Both the position numbers and the translations under genes were made by a program. Shown piece after piece: positions 56,525 through 64,000 of a stretch of DNA of 64,000 nucleotides. The stretch comes from Siphonodentalium dalli (taxonomy: Eukaryota; Mollusca; Scaphopoda; Gadilida; Siphonodentaliidae), in contig CP136066.1 of NCBI GenBank assembly GCA_032622095.1, positions 55,520,609 through 55,584,608 on the forward strand. Direction: 5' to 3'. Positions within the stretch are counted from its first letter, which is position 1. Each line of letters opens with the position of its first letter. A model generated the notes under the pieces. It saw only the letters and a list, made by a program, of their open reading frames with translations, made no database searches and was not told where the DNA came from.

Positions 56525-56981
56525 GTGACCCGCCATATCAAATCCAGTCGTAAGTCGGGATTTTTTTTTACCCTGTGCCAATGCTTTCTCTTATATATGC
56601 GAGTCGACCATAGGTCACCTCGCATACATTATGTAAGAGAATGCATTGGCCTAACAATTTTTTACAATTTTAATAATTTTTTCATGTATTCTTTAACAAT
56701 TTTATAATTTCACCCATACAGAGCACCAGACAAACATGAGCAGACGACACTCTCCTATATGCTTCTATATATGTGTGGGGCTCCCTGCAGGTTAATGGAT
56801 GTTTTTTATTTTATGTCCTAAAAATTGTAAGAAACATTTATTTAAAAAAAAGGATAAAAAATTGTTAGGCCAATGCATTCTCTTATATGTGCGAGGCGAC
56901 CATATCGCATATATAAGAGAATGCATTGGCACAGGGTAAAAAAAATCCCGACTTACGACTGGATTTGATATGGCGGGTCAC
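56525..56981. mobile_element. GTGACCCGCC MITE with type I hairpins, copy 2
   Basis: Same termini as copy 1, extended inward by 'cagtcgtaagtcggga'. Outside are ATAT (left) and AAAT (right), which agree at 3 of 4 positions. Type I hairpins at about 56578-56651 and 56872-56933, the latter with part of its loop deleted. The interior is inverted relative to copy 1. Confidence 0.82.
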
Positions 56982-56984
56982 AAA

Positions 56985-59272
56985 TTTTAGCAGTCAGCTT
57001 TGCCTCCTAGCAATTCAGTCATGTAAAGTGTAGTCCACAAATCTGCCAATAATTAGCACTGAATAGGGCAACGTTCGCCCAGCTTGGTCACGTTAACCCA
57101 TCCATTGTTAACTTTTATTTTGCGTAACCCATATGGGAACGAACCGATCGCCTGTAAGTGTATGCACTGTTGGAGGGTGTCTACCTACATGTACATGTAA
57201 ACATGTAGTCTTCAGCAATCAAAGAATACAAGAAATTAAATTAGTAAGTACATCATATCATGATATGATACCAAGATTGTATATGGTAGGTGAGTTTTCA
57301 GGTGTACATGTATTTATAAGAAATGAATGGTGGTTTCAATGTGGTCATGGGATTATGACTGCGAGAAAAATTCAGCAAACTGCATGAACCCCGACCACGT
57401 TGAATCCGCTGTTTATTATTTATATTTATATACAATATCATTATGAACTAGGATTGTCTGTCTTTCCCACTATTTATTCAACTTTAAATGAACGCATGCA
57501 GTTCAGTTCGATCAGTTCGGATCCTCGCTTTTTAGAAAACCAAACATTGTGAGAATCCGTTAACGGAGAGCTAAAAAAAAATGCAATTTCACAGTAAAGT
57601 ATACACATAATGACGAAATGTCTTGTTCAGCTTGTAATGAATGTAGACGACTCGTGTTGATTTCAAGAATGATAAAATATCAAACTAACAATTAAGTTTC
57701 GGCTTTGGATAAGAAATTGTAACATGAAACGTATTGCATGTAACATGAAACGTATTGCATGGTCGCTCGGTTGTGTATTTGTCTGCGGTATTTCAATATT
57801 AGCTGCATTATAATGTTACTAGGGGGTTGACCGTCACAAAATGACGGGTATACAAATGTTCTTTGTTACTTTCTAGTGTCCGCGGTCATGAACAAATTCT
57901 CATTTCTATATAGGAAATGCAATGGTCATGCTTCTCTTTTTTGTCACTGGATGCGCGAGGAAACACTTTATTTCACTAAAACTGTATTTCTACACATTCT
58001 AGTACCCACCCCACATATACACATGCACGTATTGAACGACACAAAATCAGCATACTTTAAATATTACTATATACTAACTGAAACATACTCAATTCGGGAA
58101 CGTTTATTCAGCGACGAAGGGGGCTTGCGGCACATGTTGATCTTAAACGGATCCCCTCGGGAGCCTGCATTCAGCATGTAGCCTAAGAATCACAGGCCCA
58201 TTTGTGGGAACACTTTATTTGAAATAAAACTGTATCCCCCCCTTCTCCCCAACCCACATATATACATGTATATGCATGCACACACAGAACGCAACAATCA
58301 AGATATTGTACTTTATTACTATATACTAACTGAAACAGGCTCCATTTGGGAGCCTTTATTTAAGTCTCGACTCTACACCCACAACATGCATTTTCACGAC
58401 AAAATCAACATTTGTTACTTCTATTCACACTCAACCTGAACTGCATGACAAATTAATTTAGCGCCTATTTCCTACAACGCTCCCGGGCACGTATACCGGG
58501 GTGGGTGGGTGGTCGATAGGACCAACAAACAAATTTTTCCCCAACTCAAAAATATTTTTCCTGCCAATTAGTTTGGCTTAAAACACATCTATATGTCAAT
58601 ATTAACACAAATGACAAATTTCATGATGATCAGACAAACAGTATAGCCTGTAGCCCATGCTAATGTATTGAATTTTATTTTGAAATCCAAGATGGCTGCT
58701 GGCAGCCATGTTTTTTTTGACCGAATGACCCCAAAATGACTCGCTCCTATTTACATGTCAATGTTAACATCCATGACAAATAGTATGCACAGAAATTCAT
58801 ATACAGCTGTTTACAGTGAATTTCCCCCCGCAAATCTCTGTTTTAGTGTTAAAAGGGGGGTGTGTGTCCAAAAATGGTCGGAAAAAACTGCCGAAAACGG
58901 AAAAAAATTTGGATGCAAGGGTGGGTGGGTCCCAACAAGGGTCGAAAGTCAAAAATCAGCATTGAAAGTGACTTCACGTTACGTTCATAGGTTTATGAAC
59001 ACATTGACTCCGGTGCGTGGCTACCGTAACACTATGGGGAATACGGAAGCGATATCAGGTGTATGTAATTATACTATCGTATACTGATGAGAATCTTTAT
59101 GTCACGATTAATTAATTGTATGTTTTGAGTTATTTGCCACATTTCCTTTTTTTGGCAGAAAATAATCATGCATTTGATTATAGATACAGATGCCTTCGTG
59201 ATGGGTATTGCTGTTAAAATAGTCACATCTGCTAAAACCACCATAAACATATATTAAAATATAGACATATAG
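56985..59272. other. No gene seen
   Basis: Several short frames (57133-57387, 57876-58181, 58755-59087) have no recognisable domain and are not called. 'aacatgaaacgtattgcatg' is doubled at about 57720-57760. Two 'tatactaactgaaaca' blocks near 58070 and 58323 suggest an old local duplication. Confidence 0.45.
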
Positions 59273-59411
59273 AGGATCAACAACTCGTCCCCAGTTTATA
59301 GCAGTAAAGTAAAGTAGGTCTGGAACGAGCCTTTGGCGAGATCCAGACCTAATTTACTAGACGCGTTTTGTAAATTCCGCTATAAACTGGGGCCGAGTTT
59401 GTAGATAATCT
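59273..59411. mobile_element. Foldback hairpin, 'AACTCGTCCCCAGTTTATAG' family
   Basis: AACTCGTCCCCAGTTTATAG near the left faces CTATAAACTGGGGCCGAGTT near the right, with inner 'aggtctgga' facing 'tccagacct'. Related scraps lie at 48533 and 49990-50150. Confidence 0.65.
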
Positions 59412-59926
59412 ATTTATTACATGATCCAAAACCTCGACAAAACATACTTAAATCAACAGATTGGACGCAAAACTAACATCGACTTCTATAAGGCATGCGA
59501 TGATGTTTAACATAACTATGCGTTGTTTACCCACGTAAAGAAATAATCCCAGATAAATAAAGACTCTTTGGCATAATTAATGGCGTATATTTAATGACAT
59601 AACTTTTCAAACTCTTCATTCAATATAGTTTGTTGAAAAAATAAACAGTAAGTCAAAGGTCACCTGGCACTATTTCCTGTTATTAAACGAACATTTAATA
59701 TCACAATTTATAGAATGGGTTTATTGAATGGAATAAGGGTAGGATCATGTAATAAATTTTTTTCTTATACCAATCATAAATATCGCATAATATCATGTTA
59801 TTGTCAATATCTTACGAAGTGTTAGTAAACAAAAGCCATGTTATACTACAGTACAGTGCCATAAAGAGCGTGCGATAAGAAAAACACTCAACACCGGGGA
59901 AATCCCAATGATTGAACTTTGGTTAA

Positions 59927-60176
59927 CCCTTTGAGTGCCAGGTCCGATTTTTGTATCAACCCATATACCCTGTGCCAATGCATTCTCTTATATATGCGAG
60001 TCGACAATAGGTCGCCTCGCATATATAAGAAAATGCATTGGCTTAACAATTTTTTATTTTTTTATTTTTTTTTTTTTATACAATTTTTTACAATTTTAAT
60101 ATATTTTATTTTATTCTTTAACAGACTTATTGTGTAGGTTTAGGGCCGATAATATCGGCCCCTGGCACTCAAAGGG
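59927..60176. mobile_element. piggyBac-like MITE, CCCTTTGAGTGCC family, one type I hairpin
   Basis: TTAA at 59923-59926 and 60177-60180. The ends CCCTTTGAGTGCCAGG and CCTGGCACTCAAAGGG are perfect inverted repeats. One type I hairpin at 59973-60043, then T-rich spacer. Closely related to 51684-52130. Confidence 0.87.
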
Positions 60177-60180
60177 TTAA

Positions 60181-60981
60181 AAATGTACCATGTTATTTAC
60201 AACATATCGGTACCATTATAGTACGCGCTAACCTTCACCACTCGATATTTCGGTGTTAAATGGGTCAGTGCGAATCAACCTCCCAAAAAAACACCACCAG
60301 TGTTGAGTGTTTTACTTATTACACACTCTTTATGTACTGTATATAAACAAACACTCGGCTCACACAAGAGAGTTTTGTGGATAATATTGTATTCATACTA
60401 TCGTTATACTATACTATTTGTATATTCTTGAGGAAATGTTCATAATTTGGTATTTATCTCTAAATTATAACATAAAACCAAGGCCATTCATGCGGTCGCA
60501 CCCGTATGCACTCGTAATTTTCAATTCACGGGTGCTAAAATTCGCACCCGTCCTTCTTCACAATATACTAATGGAGACTGTAATTGTTGGTTCAATGTTG
60601 AACTATTTTAAGGTTTATTTAGATCCTTTACCATCTCAGTTCAACTATGGCATAGTGTAACTAGACATAGGTCTATTCTACAATGACTTTTTGTTTGAGC
60701 AAAAACCCAACTTACAATTATAGTATGGGTGCCAAATTACACCTGTCTTGTGCATTACGGGAGCAGATAAATGCTCTCGCTGTGTTTTCCTCGTTAGGAA
60801 GGACTGTTCATGCCTTTAGTTATTGGCACAATACAAAATTCCATTGTCCAAAGAGAGTCCTCTGTGAAAATGCAGATAGGAACATTTACTCTTTGTCACT
60901 AAACACATGCTTAATTCGCATAAAATGAATGTAAACAAGATTAGTGTTAATATTCATATTTTAATTACATTGTACTATATA
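60181..60981. other. No gene seen
   Basis: AT-rich with short frames at 60418-60660 and 60683-60928 that have no recognisable domain. A small dyad 'cgcacccgtatgcactcgta' and 'ttcgcacccgtcc' near 60490-60555 is unexplained. Confidence 0.4.
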
Positions 60982-60985
60982 TTAA

Positions 60986-62203
60986 AGGCCCACTTAATTT
61001 TCGAACCCCGAGATCACATTAAATAATATATATGCCATATTATATACCATGAACACCCAGATCACATTATATAAAATATATGCCATATTATATACCATGA
61101 ACCCCGAGATTACATTAAATAATATATATGCCATATTATATACCATGAACACCCAGATCACATTATATAATATATATGCCATATTACATACCATGAACAC
61201 CCAGATCACATTAAATAATATATATGCCATATTATATACCATGAACCCCCAGATCACATTATATAATATATATGCCATATTATATACCATGAACACCCAG
61301 ATCACATTAAATAATATATATGCCATATTATATACCATGAACCCCCAGATCACATTATATAATATATATGCCATATTATATACCATGAACACCCAGATCA
61401 CATTAAATAATATATATGCCATATTACATACCATGAACACCCAGATCACATTAAATAATATATATGCCATATTATATACCATGAACACCCAGATCACATT
61501 AAATAATATATATGCCATATTATATACCATGAACACCCAGATCACATTAAATAATATATATGCCATATTATATACCATGAACACCCAGATCACATTAAAT
61601 AATATATATGCCATATTATATACCATGAACACCCAGATCACATTAAATAATATATATGCCATATTATATACCATGAACACCCAGATCACATTAAATAATA
61701 TATATGCCATATTATATACCATGAACCCCCAGATCACATTATATAATATATATGCCATATTATATACCATGAACACCCAGATCACATTAAATAATATATA
61801 TGCCATATTATATACCATGAACACCCAGATCACATTAAATAATATATATGCCATATTATATACCATTTGAAAGAGGAAGCTCCAAAACATTGTATTATCA
61901 ACTTATCTGGTGTAATAAACTGTGAACATATTGTTTTTGTTGAGATACCGACGTGTTTTCTGTGGTTAAGTTTCATCTGGATTGTACTCTATATCTTAGT
62001 TTGAATTCTGTTGCATTCTGGGAGTGAGACGGGGAAATGTTTCTATAATTTCAGCTATTTTCTATTAATCTAGATGTTCCAAATGGTGATGCATTATAGT
62101 ACATGTATTTCAATCATATTTTATGTCATAGATTGTTATTAAACCAAATATCAAGGCACTATTAAAAAATAAATAATCGGTGACTCGAAAATTAATTGGG
62201 CCT
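60986..62203. mobile_element. TTAA element, AGGCCCA family, carrying a 48-bp minisatellite
   Basis: TTAA at 60982-60985 and 62204-62207. The termini AGGCCCACTTAATTTTCGA and TCGAAAATTAATTGGGCCT are inverted repeats with one mismatch. The minisatellite occupies 61001-61864, followed by about 340 bp of non-repetitive interior. The same element, with one unit, is at the left edge of the window in opposite orientation. Confidence 0.88.
61001..61864. repeat. 48-bp minisatellite, 18 units
   Basis: Unit: ATGAACACCCAGATCACATT then AAATAATATATATGCCATAT and TATATACC. Eighteen units in exact 48-bp register. Two main forms (ACACCC..TTAAAT and ACCCCC..TTATAT) alternate in the left part, then six near-identical copies of the first form follow. 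A 48-bp period keeps frames open on both strands (273 and 298 residues); not called as protein. Confidence 0.93.
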
Positions 62204-62354
62204 TTAAAGTAACTTCAGAAACCAATAAAAAATAATGATTCCTGGATGATATGCTAAACATAAACTTAATTAACCATGGCCTTATCTTCTTCTGTGCTAC
62301 ATAATATATTTGTTTGTTTTTTATGAAGGCTGAGTTCTTGTAACCCCACCTCAA

Positions 62355-62610
62355 CCCTTTCTATACTAAATACTCATTGACGAGTAGTTCCCTTAGGGAA
62401 TGTTCAGATAATAAGTTCAAGGCCATTTGTTGAACTTATTATCTAAACATTTCCCTCCAATGAATATGAATCCATCTGCACTTCTATTATCTTTACGTCT
62501 GTCTGTCATCTGCTAATTTTTCATTAACACCCCTCCAAATGAATAATAGACCATTCCAATGGTAAAATTTTATAATTGATTGGGAGAATCCATTTAATAT
62601 ATAGAATGGG
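62355..62610. mobile_element. piggyBac-like MITE, CCCTTTCTATACT family, copy 2
   Basis: Left CCCTTTCTATACTAAA next to TCAA; right 'atatatagaatggg' next to TTAA (62611-62614), which is shared with the next element. Contains an inner hairpin, 'gggaatgttcagataataag' facing 'cttattatctaaacatttcc' (about 62396-62456). It provides the uninterrupted form of 41891-42286. Confidence 0.8.
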
Positions 62611-62614
62611 TTAA

Positions 62615-62755
62615 TCATTTGATGACTGGAGCTGCGCTGGTGTAGCATTAAAGATCCTGTGCCAGTGCATTCTCATATATATTATAAATGAGAGTCTCCC
62701 ATAGGGGGGCCTCGCATATATAAGAGAATGCACTGGCTTACAAGCAGGGTTGTGG
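62615..62755. mobile_element. piggyBac-like MITE, CCCTTTCATGA family, left half
   Basis: TTAA at 62611-62614, then TCATTTGATGACTGGAGC, 'gcattaaagatcctgtgcca' and one type II hairpin (about 62660-62744). The right half is missing. Confidence 0.68.
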
Positions 62756-63725
62756 CTAGAGGGTCTTTGTTGGGGGGGGGGGGTGTTCACCTTGAAATTT
62801 CCAACTGAACTCCCCCCTTCCCCTTGATCCAGACCAAACTCACAAGTTTTTTTCCATTTGCACCCCAAATTTCAATGCCAAAATGAGGTCAAATTCTAAG
62901 TAAAAAAGGGCCGTAACTCATGTGAAAATATTTGACCAGAACCCATATTCAAACTTGGCCTGTAATTCTAGCTGGGAAACACACACACCAACTTTGGTTC
63001 AAATCAAATAATCCATATAGGAGTTATCGGTTGGAAAATATAATGTTAATCTGTCAAATTCTAAGTAAAAAAAGGGCTGTAACTCATGTAAAAATAATTG
63101 GATGGAACCCATATTCAAACTTGCCTGTATTTTTTTCTGGGAAATACACATACCAACTTTGGTTCATATCAAATAATCCAAACTGGAGTTATCAGTCGGA
63201 AACAAAACAATGATGTTAACTGACGGATGGACAGACCTCATAATCGCAGGTGCACAGGTTCCCATGGTACTCAATATCTGTGCCAAGTTTCCAAAAAATT
63301 GACTGAAAAATGTAGGAATAAACCTCGGACAAAATGTGGGATGTGGGATAACTCGACAAAAAAACAAGTCAGACGGACCTCATAATCACAAGTGCAAAGG
63401 TTCCCATGGTACTAAATATCTGTGCCAAGGTTCACAAAAGTTGACCGAAAAATGTGGTAATAAACACATAGTTGCAGGGGGAGTGGGGCTATAATAACGC
63501 TGTGTGCATGTCCAAGTGTTCTATCAGACTCTCAATGAAAGACAAACTTACATTCATTCATGAAAGAATGAAGAAGTTGGTTACACCTTCAGTTGCTTGC
63601 ATTTGAAATATTTACAGAAACTTGATTAATTTTCTATCAATCGGAAACCTGTTCAAACTGAGTGTTATCTGAAATTCTTATCAATGAAATACAATTAAAA
63701 TTAAAGGTAATTTTGTGTTTGTTTC
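62756..63725. repeat. Two tandem pairs of diverged repeats
   Basis: 62885-63053 and 63056-63215 are a ~165-bp pair ('gggccgtaactcatgt', 'acccatattcaaacttg', 'accaactttggttca'). 63231-63323 and 63372-63463 are another pair ('aggttcccatggtact', 'aatatctgtgccaag'). They are similar in style to the 47-kb array. A poly-G run lies near 62772. Confidence 0.65.
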
Positions 63726-63729
63726 TTAA

Positions 63730-63890
63730 CCCTTTCATGACGGGAGCTGCGCTGATGCAGCATTAAAGACCCTCTGCCAGTGCATTCTCTAATATATGCG
63801 AGTCTCCCACAGGGAGCCTCGTATATATATGAGAATGCACTGGCTTACAAGATCAAGGTAAATATTGTTAGGCCAACATATTCTCTCATA
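63730..63890. mobile_element. piggyBac-like MITE, CCCTTTCATGA family, right side truncated
   Basis: TTAA at 63726-63729, then CCCTTTCATGACGGGAGC, 'gcagcattaaagaccctctg' and a type II hairpin (about 63776-63843). The spacer and first bases of the second hairpin follow, then homology stops near 63890. Confidence 0.75.
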
Positions 63891-64000
63891 ACGACCCCGC
63901 TCGGCCTCGGGTCGTGTATAGGTAACAGATGGAAGCGCGTACTTGTGACGTCACACATAAATTACAGTATACCGTGAAGGATAAATTTTTATTCACACAA

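Noticed and set aside
60994-61890. 298- and 273-residue frames in the 48-bp array as a membrane repeat protein
   Set aside because: The hydrophobic look comes from AT-rich codons. Both strands are open, and the sister copy at the window start has only one unit.

Overview
This is animal (eukaryotic) nuclear DNA: AT-rich, gene-poor and packed with short non-autonomous transposons, foldback elements and minisatellites. There are no bacterial-style operons, rRNA genes or convincing tRNA genes. Several dispersed repeats (a 'gggccataactct' repeat, a 'tagctcacctgag' repeat, mini-Helitrons ending in a hairpin plus CTAG, and a tRNA-derived SINE with a Deu-like tail) resemble those of marine invertebrates such as molluscs. 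That placement is an inference; the species is not identified.

Only one intact protein-coding gene is supported. It lies on the minus strand at 13338-15095 and encodes a 585-residue type II membrane polypeptide N-acetylgalactosaminyltransferase in one uninterrupted exon. Its catalytic and lectin domains are complete, but one donor-site loop is divergent. The only other protein-coding remnant recognised is a frameshifted LINE reverse-transcriptase fragment at 29010-29351 (minus). Other open frames are either chance frames or frames kept open by tandem repeats whose period is a multiple of three.

Layout: 1-205 is the end of a TTAA-flanked element with one 48-bp unit. 1753-4441 holds head-to-tail mini-Helitrons. 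4950-10876 holds foldbacks, a TTAA repeat family and hairpin MITEs. 11168-12671 is a foldback followed by a 57-bp minisatellite. 13338-15095 is the GalNAc-transferase. 18189-19303 is a near-perfect inverted repeat with a 5-bp target duplication. 21098-23655 is a 36-bp GC-rich satellite. 23825-27112 holds foldbacks, a TTAA element, a Helitron and a hAT-like MITE. 29499-42290 is a dense nest of TTAA and TA elements, including insertions several layers deep. 44036-46216 is a foldback and 47074-48430 a 160-bp tandem array. 50268-60180 holds more hairpin MITEs and a 19-bp array. 60986-62203 is a TTAA element carrying 18 copies of the 48-bp unit. The right edge has further truncated MITEs.

The unifying signal is TTAA. 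About 25 elements have TTAA at one or both ends, the target duplication of piggyBac-type transposons, and many begin CCCTTT; no piggyBac transposase is present here. Several TTAA families, plus one family with different termini and an AATT duplication, share the same ~69-bp hairpin, usually as two copies in opposite orientation. Two versions of this hairpin differ by compensatory base changes. This shared module is the best candidate for something not yet described.
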